Source: Hyphomicrobium_A sp963728165 (GTDB lineage Bacteria > Pseudomonadota > Alphaproteobacteria > Rhizobiales > Hyphomicrobiaceae). From it: DNA of 64,000 nucleotides. The translations under genes were made by a program, and so were the position numbers. Positions within the stretch are counted from its first letter, which is position 1; each line of letters starts with the position of its first letter. The notes below the pieces were generated by a model. It worked only from the letters and a program-made list of their open reading frames with translations. It ran no database searches and had not been told where the DNA came from. Where the stretch lies: NCBI GenBank assembly GCA_963728165.1, contig CAVSIY010000007.1, forward strand, positions 372,001-436,000, in the 5' to 3' direction. Below, piece after piece: positions 35,265 to 44,243 of the stretch.

Positions 35265-36119
35265 GTGATTGATCTGCACTGCCATATCTTGCCAGGCATC
35301 GACGACGGTGCGTCCGACGTCTCGGTTTCCCTCGCCATGGCGCGGGCCTTCGTCGCTGATGGGGTGACGCATGTCGCCTGCACGCCCCACATCCTCCCCG
35401 GCGTTTACCACAACTCCGGACCGCAGATCCGTGAGGCCGTTCGGCAACTACAGCTGGCGCTGGACCATGAGGGCATTGCCCTGCAGCTCGTGGTGGGGGC
35501 GGACAATCACGTCGTGCCGGACTTTGTCGCAGGCCTGCGGGCCGGCCATCTCGTGTCGCTCGCCGATACGCGCTATGTCCTCGTCGAGCCCCCTCATCAC
35601 GTCCCCCCGCCGCGGCTCGAGGAGCTGTTTTTCAGCCTCCTGGCGGCCCAGTACGTCCCGATCCTGACCCATCCCGAGCGCCTGTCCTGGGTTGGTGCCC
35701 ATTATGGCGCCATCCGACGGCTGGCCAGGGCGGGGGTCTGGATGCAGGTCACGGCCGGCTCCCTCTCTGGCGCCTTTGGCCGAAATGCGCGATATTGGGC
35801 CGAGCGAATGCTGGACGAGGGGCACGTCCGCATTCTCGCCACGGATGCTCATGATACGAGACAGCGCCCTCCAAATTTGAGCGAAGGGCGTGACCTCGCT
35901 GCAGCCCGAGTTGGCGCACGCGAGGCTGAGCATTTGGTAGTGACGCGACCGATGGGAGTTCTTGGGGATGTTGCGCCATCCGGTCTGCCTGTTCCGGAGG
36001 CTGTCATGTCGCCGGACGCCGCGCTACGAGGACTGCCGGACTTTGGCGCCGGCTCCGGCAGCGGGAATGCTGATCGTTTGCGCGGTCTCTCTCGCCGGTT
36101 GCGGCGCTTCTTTGGATAA
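35265..36119 (+). CDS. CpsB/CapC-family (PHP-type) tyrosine-protein phosphatase
   Basis: A manganese-dependent phosphatase of the PHP superfamily that removes phosphate from the tyrosine-rich tail of its partner BY-kinase. The roughly 284-residue protein shows the metal-binding VIDLHCHILPGIDDGA at the very start, ACTPHILPG, LTHPERLS and LATDAHDT. GTG 35265 starts exactly at the conserved VIDLHCH motif; an upstream ATG (35130) would add 45 unlike residues. It leads the export part of the locus, followed by wza and wzc, so its natural substrate is probably the kinase encoded at 36852-39165. Confidence 0.88.
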   Translation: MIDLHCHILPGIDDGASDVSVSLAMARAFVADGVTHVACTPHILPGVYHNSGPQIREAVRQLQLALDHEGIALQLVVGADNHVVPDFVAGLRAGHLVSLADTRYVLVEPPHHVPPPRLEELFFSLLAAQYVPILTHPERLSWVGAHYGAIRRLARAGVWMQVTAGSLSGAFGRNARYWAERMLDEGHVRILATDAHDTRQRPPNLSEGRDLAAARVGAREAEHLVVTRPMGVLGDVAPSGLPVPEAVMSPDAALRGLPDFGAGSGSGNADRLRGLSRRLRRFFG

Positions 36120-36817
36120 CGGGGTCCAGAGCGGACTGGCTCCGCCGGAGCTGGCGGAGAGCGCCGGAGCAGCACCCGGTACGGCTGGCCAAGCGCAGGT
36201 CGCGCCTCAGCATCTCGCCAAGGCGGCCGAGACGTTACGTCGCGTCGGCCACGCCGGGAACCGCCGCCTACAAGATCGGTCCGCAGGACGTTCTCGACAT
36301 TTCCGTCTTCAAGGTGCCTGAGCTTTCGCGCACCGTGCAGGTGGCTGACGTCGGCACCGTCAACCTTCCGCTCGTCGGCGAGGTGCAGGCTGCGGGGCGG
36401 ACGGCCCGCGACCTCGAGCGCGACCTCGCCAAGAAACTCGGCGCCAAGTATCTGCAGTCGCCGCAGGTCACCGTCTACGTCAAGGAGTTCAACAGCCGCC
36501 GCGTGACCATCGACGGCGTCGGTCAAGAAGCCTGGCGTCTATCCGATCCGTGGCCAAACGACGCTCGTGCAGCTCATCGCCATGGCGGAGGGGCTCACCG
36601 ACCTTCCGACGCCAGCGGCATCGTCGTTTTCCGAACCGTGAAGGGCAAACGCTCCGCCGCCAGGTTCGATCTCGACGAGATCCGATCAGGCGCTGCCGAC
36701 GATCCCGACATCGAGGAAGGTGACGTCATCGTGGTCAGCCAGTCGATGACCAAGACGGCCTTCCAGAATTTCATCAAGGCGTTGCCGCTCACGAGCGTCT
36801 TCGTACCGCTCTTGTGA
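35968..36817 (+). pseudogene. Wza/GumB-type polysaccharide export lipoprotein, frameshifted
   Basis: Outer-membrane export channel component. A lipobox (VSLAGCG) lies at about 36088, then comes the Poly_export domain (YKIGPQDVLDISVFKVPELSRTVQV, GTVNLPLVGEVQAAG) and a SLBB-type part (VKKPGVYPIRGQTTLVQLIAMAEGL). The pieces lie in different frames. Breaks are near 36235 (extra base), 36521 (extra base, GTCGGTCAAG) and 36607 (missing base), after which the frame runs cleanly to VFVPLL and the stop at 36817. The true start is uncertain: ATG 35968 overlaps cpsB by 152 bases and ATG 36067 leaves a very short signal. Preserved protein similarity across the breaks points to sequence error. Confidence 0.75.
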
Positions 36818-36851
36818 GGTGAAGCGGACGAGGGGGCTCTGAGTTGGTGCA

Positions 36852-39165
36852 ATGAGTGACAAGTCAAGCCGCCCCTTGGACGACAACCGCGCTAGCGCCG
36901 GGCAGGCTCGTTGCGTCCACGCCTCCTTCCGGCTCTGCGCGACCCTTATGGTGAGCTCGGCGCCTACTACTCGGCTGCGGACGACGGCTGAGTTTCCGGA
37001 GCCGATCTGCGCGAATATTTGCGCATTCTCAACAAGCGCAAGTGGCTGGTGCTCAGCGTCATCATCGCTTTCGTGGCGCTCGGCGCCGTCGACACGCTGA
37101 TGAAGACGCCGCTCTATACCGCGACGGTGCGCCTGCAGATCGACCGCAACGTCGCCAAGGTGGTCGAGGGCGGCAACGTCACGCCGGTGGAAGGCCTCGA
37201 TTTCGAATTCCTGCAAGCACCCAATACGAGCTGTTGCAGAGCCGGACGCTCGCCGAGCGCGTTGCCGTGGGCCTCAAGCTTGGAGACGACACCGACTTTC
37301 TGGAGCCCAAGGGCTTCTCGCCGGTCATAGCCATCTCAACGCATGCTGAGTCTTCGAGCAGCGATCCTGACGCGAAGAAATCCCGCATGGAGCGCGAGCG
37401 CGAGGCCGCCGCGATCATCCTGGACCGCCGCGCGGTGCGGCCAGTCAGCGGCTCGCGTCTGGTCGATGTCAGCTATTCCGATCCCGATCCGCCGACGCGC
37501 CCAGAAGATCGCCGCGGCCCTCGCCGACGCCTTCATCGCCTCCAACCTCGACAAGCGCTTTCAAGCGAACGCCTATGCCAAGACGTTTCTCGAGGATCAG
37601 CTCAAGCACTTGAAGCTGCGCTTGGAGGAGTCCGAGCAGCAGCTTCTCGACTTCGCCCAGAAGGAGCAGATCGTTGCCGTCACGCAGAAGTCGTCGATCG
37701 CCGAGAACAACCTCGCCAGCGCCAACGCCGACCTCGGCACGCTCGTGTCGGAGCGCATCAAGAACGAGCAGCTGTGGAAGCAGGTCGAATCCGGCAGACG
37801 CGATCAACATGCCGCAGCTTCTGACCAACAAGGTCATCGAGGGACTGCGCGATCAGCGTAATTCGCTCGTCACCGAGTACAAGGAGAAGCTCGAGACCTT
37901 CAAGCCGAGCTACCCGGCGATGGTGCAGATCAACAACAAGATCGAGGAGATCGATCGCCAGATCGCGCACCAGATTCAGGCGATCAAGGATTCGCTCAAG
38001 GCCAGCTACGAGGCCTCCAAGAGCTCAAGAAGAGGAAATGAAGAAGCAGATCGACGTCCTTGCGAACCGAGGTGCTCGATCTTCAGAAGCGCTGCATCCA
38101 GTACAACATCCTGAAGCGCGAGGTGGACACCAACCGCTCGCTCTACGAGGGGCTCTTGCAGCGGCAGAAGGAGGTCGACATTGCCGGCGGCGTTGGGGCC
38201 AACAATGTGTTCATTGTCGACAAGGCCGAGATCCCGAAGTTTCCCTCCTCGCCCAATGTCGCCGCTTTCGCTCGCCATCGCTCTGGCGCTGGGCCTCGGC
38301 GTCGGGGCTGGCGACCGCTTACGTGATCGAGCAGTTCGACGACACCATCCGCTCGGCGGAGGAGATGGAGCGCACGACGGGTCTTGCCACCCTCGGCATT
38401 ATCCCGAAGATCGACGGCAGCGAGGCCGTCGAGACGGAGCTCGCCGATCCGCGCTCGACGCTGACCGAAGCCTATCGCTCGCTGTGCACTGCGCTGCAGT
38501 TCACCACCGAGAGCGGCTTGCCCAAGTCGCTGGTTGTCACCAGCGCCGGACCGTCGGAAGGCAAATCGATCAGCTCGGTCGCCATCGCGCGCCACTTCGC
38601 CACCATGGGGCTGAAGGTCCTCATCGTCGATGCCGATCTGCGCAATTCCTCGCTGCACAAGAAGCTGCGCTGCGACAATGCATTGGGCTTGAGCAACTAC
38701 CTGACGGGCGCCTGCGCGCCGCCGGACGCCTTCCAGGCGACCGATCTCCCCAACCTGGCGTTCATGGCGTCGGGTCCGCTGCCGCCCAATGCCGCCGATC
38801 TCCTGGGCAACCCTCGTCTTCTCTCGTTGTTGTCGGTGGGGCTCGAGGTCTTCGACCTCATCGTCGTCGACGGCCCGCCGGTGATGGGGCTCGCGGACGC
38901 CGCACTGTTGTCGAACGCCGCCGCTGCCACCGTCTTCGTTGTCGGGGCCGGTCAGGCGCGTCTGGGGTCGGTGCGCGGCGCCCTGAAGCGGCTGCATTTC
39001 GGCCGCGCCGCCGTGATCGGCACGGTGCTCACCAAGTTCGACGCCAAGGCTGCCGGCTACGGGTACGGCTATGGCTACGGTGATGGGTATGGCTACGGCG
39101 GCGACCGCGAGGCAGTCGCCGGCGAACGGTCGCCGTCACGCCAGTTGAGCCATGAGATCGGATAA
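36852..39165 (+). pseudogene. Wzc/GumC/ExoP-type co-polymerase with BY-kinase domain, multiply frameshifted
   Basis: An inner-membrane chain-length regulator and autophosphorylating tyrosine kinase, partner of Wza and CpsB. In order: Wzz-like N-terminus with first membrane helix (KRKWLVLSVIIAFVALGAVD, 37033), GNVTPVEGLDFEF, a long coiled coil (37560-38180), a second helix (about 38265-38310) and the kinase. The kinase has Walker A SAGPSEGKS (about 38542), Walker A' LIVDADLR, Walker B LIVVDGPP and a Tyr-Gly tail (39058-39105) as phosphorylation site. Breaks fall near 37215, 37495, 37790, 38025, 38060, 38258 and 38307, with a possible earlier one near 36920 and an in-frame TGA near 36990. From 38310 the frame is clean. 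The stop overlaps the next gene's start (TAATG). Confidence 0.8.
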
Positions 39166-39743
39166 TGGCGGGCGCGGCGGCAGTGCGGGTTGCCATCGAT
39201 CTGGTGCATGTTCCCTCCCGCGTGCGCCGTGTGCGCGACGCCCCGCTCCCCGACGGCATCGAGACGCTCCTGCGCGTTGCCGCGGGCGATGAGAGCGTGG
39301 AAGCCGCGGCCGCCCTGGCTGTGGGACGCCCGCGCGAGCTCGTGCGCAAGGCCGCCGCATTCTACATCGAGCAGATCCTGCTCTGCCCCGACGCCGACAG
39401 CTATCGTGTGCTCGGCGCCGACGCCACGGCGACCGCGCCCGAGCTCAGGCGCAACATGGCGCTTCTGCTCCGGTGGCTGCATCCCGACATGGACCGTCAC
39501 GGCGTCCGCTCGCTTTTTGCCGGACGCGTCACCCAGGCCTGGGAGACGCTCAAGACGCCTGAGCGGCGCGCGGCCTATGATCAGCAGAGATCGGCACACG
39601 AGGCCAAAGCCCGATCCAGCCGCGGTCGAAGGGCGCGCTCCAAGCGTCGCAGCCCGGGCGCCCGGTCTGACACTTGGCCCCTCGCGCCCAAGGGCCTGCT
39701 GCAGCGTGCCATGTGGCTGCTCTTGGGCGGCATGCGCCACTGA
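39165..39743 (+). CDS. J-domain-like protein in the polysaccharide operon
   Basis: A 192-residue protein. Residues 85-145 read DSYRVLGADATATAPELRRNMALLLRWLHPDMDRHG...AWETLKTPERRAAYDQQR, which fits a J domain with the key HPD motif between helices II and III. The N-terminal 80 residues (VRVAIDLVHVPSRVRRVRDAPLPDGIETLLRVAAGDE) are unlike DnaJ and may form a separate helical unit. The C-terminus is strongly basic (RSSRGRRARSKRRS) and ends in a short amphipathic segment. No Gly/Phe or zinc region is present, so it would be a specialised DnaK co-chaperone. Its ATG overlaps the wzc stop, so it is translationally coupled to the kinase gene. Confidence 0.78.
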   Translation: MAGAAAVRVAIDLVHVPSRVRRVRDAPLPDGIETLLRVAAGDESVEAAAALAVGRPRELVRKAAAFYIEQILLCPDADSYRVLGADATATAPELRRNMALLLRWLHPDMDRHGVRSLFAGRVTQAWETLKTPERRAAYDQQRSAHEAKARSSRGRRARSKRRSPGARSDTWPLAPKGLLQRAMWLLLGGMRH

Positions 39744-39779
39744 GGACTTGCTGACCATGCACGAGCGAGGCGCAACGAG

Positions 39780-41246
39780 ATGCCTCTTGGCGAGGAACCA
39801 TTGACGCTCGCAGCGGACAGACCCCGGTGGCTCCGGGCCGTGGTGGTGGCGGGCCTCGGCGCGTTTCTCCTTTGGCAGATCGTCACCCGCAGTTTCGCGG
39901 CCTACCTCGCACACGAGGCGCCGGCGACCGCGCTCGCTCTGCGCGCCAACGAGCCGACCGCGCTCCTCGCCCTTGCCGATGCTGCGCTCAATCCGCGCAC
40001 CGAGGCGACCAAGGAAGGTGTGACGCGGCAGGTGCTTGACGGCAAGGGCCCCGACTCCCCAGCCGACGGCGCCAGGATCTCTGGCTGGGCCGAGATAGCG
40101 CTGAAGGCCGTCGCGGCCCGGCTGCCGCTCGATACGGGCGAGGTGGCGCAGCCCTCCGGACGCACGGCCCTCACCGAGGCGGAGCAAGCCACGATCCGCG
40201 CGCGCGCCGAGGCCGTTCTGGCGCAGGAGCCGCTCAATGCGCGCGCGCTGCGCATTCTGGGCCAGCTCGCCGACGCTGACGGGGACAAGCCACGCGCCGC
40301 CACGCTCATGCATGCTGCCGCCGATCGCTCGCACGCAGAAAGCGTTGCCGTCTATTGGATGCTGCAGCAGACCTTGGAGGCCAAGGAGTACGCGCGCACG
40401 ATGTCTTATGCCGACATCCTCCTGCGCAAGCGTCCCCAGCTCATGGCCTACCTCGCCCCGGTGCTGGGGCAGTTGGCCGAAAGCGCCGACAAGGAGGCCG
40501 TGGCCGCGCTGGAGGCGACGCTGGCGTCAAAGCCTCCGTGGCGGCTGTCTTTCTTTGGCAATCTGCCGCGCGCCATCACGGACGCGCGCACGCCGCTCAA
40601 TCTTCTCTTGAGCCTCAAGACGAGCACCGCGCCGCCGACGACGCCCGAGCTCGGCACCTATCTGAGGTTCCTGATCGATCGCAAGCTCTTCGAGCTCGCC
40701 TACTACACGTGGCTGCAGTTCTTGCCGGCCGACGAGCTTGGACGCATCGGCTACCTCGCGAACGCCAGTTTCGAGACCAAGCCCTCGGGCCTGCCTTTCG
40801 ACTGGACGATCTCGCAGGGAGCCGGCGCCACCATCGACATCGCAGCGGTGCCCGGTGCGGCCGATGCGCATGCGCTTCTGCTCGATCTCGGGCCAGGGCG
40901 CGCCAATTTTCAAGGCGTGTCGCAGCTGTTGATGCTGCCGCCCGGCACCTACACGCTCAAAGGCAAATTGAAGGGCGAAACGCGCGGCAAGCGCGGCCTG
41001 CAGTGGACCGTTCACTGCGCCGGCGCCAGCAAGCCACCCATCGGGGAGAGCCCCATGTTCATCGGCGTGGCGCTCACTTGGAAAGAGTTCGAATTCTCTT
41101 TCACGGTGCCGGGCGCAGACTGCCGCGCCCAGACGCTGCGCTTGGCGCTTGCGGCGCGCTCGGCCTCTGAGCAGCTCGTGTCGGGCTCGGTGTGGTACGA
41201 CGAGCTGCAGATCGCGCGCGAGCCGGAGACGGGTGAGACGCCCTGA
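39780..41246 (+). CDS. TPR-like membrane-anchored protein with beta-rich C-terminal domain
   Basis: A 488-residue protein of unknown function in the polysaccharide operon. One membrane helix lies at residues 20-40 (LRAVVVAGLGAFLLWQIV). A helical repeat region follows (about 45-300) with TPR-like phrases such as AEAVLAQEPLNARALRILGQLADADGD. A beta-rich C-terminal domain (about 320-480) starts ANASFETKPSGLPFDWTISQGAGATIDI and continues FQGVSQLLMLPPGTYTLKGKLKGE, the pattern of carbohydrate-binding-like jelly rolls (inference). Topology suggests a periplasmic body that could bind nascent polysaccharide or organise export proteins. It starts 36 bases after the J-domain gene. Confidence 0.75.
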   Translation: MPLGEEPLTLAADRPRWLRAVVVAGLGAFLLWQIVTRSFAAYLAHEAPATALALRANEPTALLALADAALNPRTEATKEGVTRQVLDGKGPDSPADGARISGWAEIALKAVAARLPLDTGEVAQPSGRTALTEAEQATIRARAEAVLAQEPLNARALRILGQLADADGDKPRAATLMHAAADRSHAESVAVYWMLQQTLEAKEYARTMSYADILLRKRPQLMAYLAPVLGQLAESADKEAVAALEATLASKPPWRLSFFGNLPRAITDARTPLNLLLSLKTSTAPPTTPELGTYLRFLIDRKLFELAYYTWLQFLPADELGRIGYLANASFETKPSGLPFDWTISQGAGATIDIAAVPGAADAHALLLDLGPGRANFQGVSQLLMLPPGTYTLKGKLKGETRGKRGLQWTVHCAGASKPPIGESPMFIGVALTWKEFEFSFTVPGADCRAQTLRLALAARSASEQLVSGSVWYDELQIAREPETGETP

Positions 41247-41306
41247 GCCGCGTGCTCCCGCGCGGTGCGCATGGCCGGGGTCCTGATGCGGTGGAGGCGG
41301 TTTGAG

Positions 41307-41489
41307 ATGTCAGGGGACGATGAGGGGCCCCGCAGGCCTCGATCCGGCGCGACGGCGCGCGCCGAAAGGCTTGCCGCCGAGCTCAAGGCCAACCTGAAGA
41401 AGCGCAAGGAGCAGGCGCGGGCGCGGCAGAGCGCAGGCCGCACGGACGCGTCCCCGCCGGCGCCCGGCAAGGACAAGACCGATACATGA
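41307..41489 (+). CDS. Small basic conserved hypothetical protein
   Basis: A 60-residue, highly charged protein (MSGDDEGPRRPRSGATARAERLAAELKANLKKRKEQARARQ) with a single long basic helix and a disordered tail. Short proteins with a RAERLAxxLxxNLxxRKxQ core are common in alphaproteobacteria, with no known function. ATG 41307 is taken as start; the frame opens at 41265 but the first 14 residues do not fit the pattern. It lies between the polysaccharide operon and the ammonium transporter. Confidence 0.6.
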   Translation: MSGDDEGPRRPRSGATARAERLAAELKANLKKRKEQARARQSAGRTDASPPAPGKDKTDT

Positions 41490-41604
41490 GCGCAGCGAGC
41501 AGAAACTAGCCTCCACCTGCTCGAAAACTGTGCAGCCTGAGACGCGCGGAGCGCTTGACAAGCTGCGTCCACGCGTCGCAAGATTTTCCCCCTATGAAAA
41601 TGAA

Positions 41605-41619
41605 TTGACTGCCAGTCAA
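41605..41619. promoter_or_regulatory. Perfect palindrome upstream of the ammonium transporter gene
   Basis: TTGACTGCCAGTCAA is a perfect inverted repeat with 6-base arms around GCC, about 50 bases before ATG 41668. A TTGACA box lies at 41555-41560. It could be an operator for a dimeric regulator; no family is assigned. Confidence 0.3.
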
Positions 41620-41667
41620 AGTCAGGGGTGGCTGCTGCGGTGGCGAAACGAAGGGGGGCTTGGGCCC

Positions 41668-43017
41668 ATGGGTAACAATCTCGACGCACTAACGACGATC
41701 TTCACCGAGTTCTACTATTGGGTGACCGTCGTTTTCATGTTCCTCATCCACGTCGGTTTCTGCATGTACGAGGTCGGCGTCAGCCGACGCCGCAATCACA
41801 TGCACACGCTGATGAAGAACACCATGCTGATCCCGACGATCGGCATATCATTCTACCTGTTCGGCTGGTGGATCTACACGGCCTTCATCAACGGTCCCGG
41901 CATCACGGGCCCGCTCAATCTTGAAGCCGCCGCCGCCTCGCTGCCCTGGTCGAAGACCATGGCCCCCAACATGCAGGATCACATCACCGGCGTCTTCTGG
42001 GCCGCCTTCCTGCTGTTCTCTTGGACCACCGCATCAATCGTCTCCGGCTCGATCATCGAGCGCATGCGCTCGGGTGCGTTCTGGATCATCGCCGTGCTCG
42101 TCGGCTCGGTTTTGTGGATCCTCGACGCGTCCTGGGGCTGGCATCCGAACGGCTGGATGGTGAAGGTGCTCGGCTATCACGATGCCTACGCTTCCGGCGT
42201 CGTGCATGCGATTGCGGGCGGCGCTGCGCTTGCGACCCTCATCGTCCTCGGCCCCCGCCTCGGCAAGTTCGCCGCCGACGGCACGCCGAGAGACATCCCG
42301 CCGCACAATCCCTGGCTGGTCACGATCGGCATCTTCCTGATCTACACCGGCTTCTGGGGCTTCTATGCCGCCTGTAACATCCCCATCATCAGCCCGCAGG
42401 GGATCGGCGGGCAGATCATCGGAGCAAATTGGACGGCAACGACCATCTACTTCACGCCGACCAGCCTCGGTGCCATTACCGTCAACTTCATCCTGGCGCT
42501 GTGCGGCGGCATGCTGGCCGTATACGTCATCTCCAAGGGTGATGCCTTCTGGACCTACTCCGGCGGCCTTGCCGGCATCATTGCCGCGTCCGCCGGCAAC
42601 GACCTCTATCATCCGATGCAGGCGTTCTTCATCGGCGCGATCGTGCCCTGCATCGCCTACAAGCTGCACTACATGGTGGAGCGCACGTTCAAGATCGACG
42701 ACGCCGTCGGCGCCGTCGCCGTGCACGGTTATTGTGGTTTCTTGGGCGTCGTGGTTGCGGGCTTCCTCTTGTGGGGAGCACCGTCCTCGCCGTACGCGGG
42801 CTACGCCGTCGTCACGCCATGGGGCAATACCATCGGCGCGGTGATTATGTTCGCACTCGGCTTCGTGCCAATTCTCATCATTTCGCGTTTGCTCGATTCA
42901 GCGGGGCTCCTGCGGGTGCCGCGCGAGGTTGAGCTGCTCGGCCTCGACTACAAGGCCCAATCGGCCTACGACGAGGCCGTCGCCGACGTGAAGCAAGCTG
43001 AGAAGGCCGCGGCCTGA
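41668..43017 (+). CDS. amt: Ammonium transporter (Amt family, divergent)
   Basis: A 449-residue inner-membrane channel with about 11 helices that conducts NH4+/NH3. The twin-histidine pore residues are seen in GVVHAIAGGAALATL and DAVGAVAVHGYCGFLG, and the C-terminal part has GNTIGAVIMFALGFVPILI. Several usual Amt signatures differ: the segment before the first His reads WMVKVLGYHDAYAS instead of the common FDFAGG form. It thus seems to be a distinct subgroup. ATG 41668 has AAGGGGGG upstream; an ORF start at 41530 would add 46 non-membrane residues. No glnK is adjacent. A small membrane protein follows at 28 bases, forming an apparent two-gene operon closed by a terminator. Confidence 0.9.
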   Translation: MGNNLDALTTIFTEFYYWVTVVFMFLIHVGFCMYEVGVSRRRNHMHTLMKNTMLIPTIGISFYLFGWWIYTAFINGPGITGPLNLEAAAASLPWSKTMAPNMQDHITGVFWAAFLLFSWTTASIVSGSIIERMRSGAFWIIAVLVGSVLWILDASWGWHPNGWMVKVLGYHDAYASGVVHAIAGGAALATLIVLGPRLGKFAADGTPRDIPPHNPWLVTIGIFLIYTGFWGFYAACNIPIISPQGIGGQIIGANWTATTIYFTPTSLGAITVNFILALCGGMLAVYVISKGDAFWTYSGGLAGIIAASAGNDLYHPMQAFFIGAIVPCIAYKLHYMVERTFKIDDAVGAVAVHGYCGFLGVVVAGFLLWGAPSSPYAGYAVVTPWGNTIGAVIMFALGFVPILIISRLLDSAGLLRVPREVELLGLDYKAQSAYDEAVADVKQAEKAAA

Positions 43018-43044
43018 GCCCAATGCAATCTTAGGAGAAGCACC

Positions 43045-43263
43045 ATGTCCACGATTGGCTACAGCAGCTGGGCTGTCGACCTCAAAGATGTCGCCGCGGT
43101 CTACCCCTTCCAAGGCTGGGAAGTGGTGATGGTCGCCGCCGCTTGCGCCTTCTGGCTCATCTGGCACGTCGTCCAGATCGTCCAGGAGAACCGCGAGTAT
43201 GCGGAGGACAAGAAAAACCACTTCACGCCGGAGAACGTGAAAGACATGGTCGACCGCTACTGA
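43045..43263 (+). CDS. Small single-helix membrane protein paired with the ammonium transporter
   Basis: A 72-residue protein with one membrane helix in the middle (VVMVAAACAFWLIWHVVQIV, residues 27-46), a polar N-terminus (MSTIGYSSWAVDLKDVAAVYPFQGWE) and a charged tail (QENREYAEDKKNHFTPENVKDMVDRY). AGGAG six bases before the ATG gives strong translation. Its place between amt and the shared terminator suggests an accessory subunit or regulator of the transporter. I know of no characterised homologue, so this is context inference. Confidence 0.75.
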   Translation: MSTIGYSSWAVDLKDVAAVYPFQGWEVVMVAAACAFWLIWHVVQIVQENREYAEDKKNHFTPENVKDMVDRY

Positions 43264-43302
43264 GACCGCTTAGAAGCTTGCTGTTCTTGCGGGCTTGGAA
43301 TT

Positions 43303-43335
43303 GGGGCTGCGCTCAGGCGCGGCCCCTTTTCTTTC
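43303..43335 (+). terminator. Rho-independent terminator of the amt operon
   Basis: GGGGCTGCGC (43303-43312) pairs with GCGCGGCCCC (43317-43326, one G-U pair) around TCAG and is followed by TTTTCTTTCTT. Confidence 0.85.
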
Positions 43336-43428
43336 TTCTGTCGACAGCATTGATGCATTGAGCAACCATTCATCGGGCCCGGCTATGGCGGCCGTGAAGG
43401 CCAAAAACAGGATTTAACAGGATTGAGA

Positions 43429-44181
43429 ATGCGAAGTTTCCCGCGCGCATTGGCGCTTGTGGCCCTCGTGTCCACACAAGGATCGCTCCTCGCCGCCGAA
43501 CGGCCGCCGGGCATCGTCGATGCCACGACGGTCGTTCCCGGTCTTGCGCTCGATATGCGCTATGTCGGCGCCAACAACTTCATCGGCCGGCCCATTGCAG
43601 GTTATTTCGCGCCCAAGTGCTACTTGAGCAAGCGCGCGGCGGAGGCCCTGAAAGGCGTGGCGGAGGAGCTCGGCAAGCAGCATCTGGGTCTCAAGGTCTA
43701 CGACTGCTACCGGCCGCAGCGCGCCGTCAACGACTTCGTCCGCTGGGGCCGGGACCTCGGCGACAAGAAGATGAAGGCGCGGTTCTATCCCAACGTCGCG
43801 AAGCGCCATCTCTTCCGCGATGGCTACATCGCCAGCCGGTCCGGCCATAGCCGCGCCTCAACCGTCGACCTCACCATCGTGCCGCTGCCCCTGGCCGAGC
43901 AGCCGGCCTACGACCCATCCGCGCCGCTCGCCTCCTGCGAGGGCCCCAAGGACGCGCGCGCGCCCGACACCAGCCTCGACATGGGCACGGGCTTTGATTG
44001 CTTCAGTGTGCGCTCGCACACCGCCTATGCCGGCATCGGGCCCGAGCAGAGGAAGAACCGCCAGCTCCTGAAGTCGGTCATGTCCCGGCACGGCTTCCGC
44101 AATCTGTCGACCGAATGGTGGCACTACAGCTTGCGCGACGAGCCTTACCGCGGCACCTACTTTGATTTTCCGGTAAAGTAG
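43429..44181 (+). CDS. D-alanyl-D-alanine dipeptidase (VanX/DdpX family), secreted
   Basis: A zinc enzyme splitting D-Ala-D-Ala. The 250-residue protein begins with a signal peptide (MRSFPRALALVALVSTQGSLLAA), so it acts in the periplasm, probably in peptidoglycan turnover and not in vancomycin resistance. Visible are DMRYVGANNFIGRP, the substrate-binding YDCYRPQRAV, the zinc motif SGHSRASTVDLTIV (His and Asp) and the last zinc ligand with catalytic Glu in TEWWHYSL. TTG 43423 is in frame, but ATG 43429 starts the signal peptide. It is preceded by the amt terminator, so it has its own promoter. Confidence 0.9.
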   Translation: MRSFPRALALVALVSTQGSLLAAERPPGIVDATTVVPGLALDMRYVGANNFIGRPIAGYFAPKCYLSKRAAEALKGVAEELGKQHLGLKVYDCYRPQRAVNDFVRWGRDLGDKKMKARFYPNVAKRHLFRDGYIASRSGHSRASTVDLTIVPLPLAEQPAYDPSAPLASCEGPKDARAPDTSLDMGTGFDCFSVRSHTAYAGIGPEQRKNRQLLKSVMSRHGFRNLSTEWWHYSLRDEPYRGTYFDFPVK

Positions 44182-44243
44182 TGTGCTAACCACTTCCCAT
44201 ATAAGCTTTAAGCGAAACGGTTGAGCAGCCGAAGGGAGCGCCT

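Noticed and set aside
43429..44181. A vancomycin-resistance cluster suggested by the VanX-like gene
   Set aside because: There is no vanH or vanA/B-type ligase or VanRS pair; the signal peptide points to peptidoglycan turnover.
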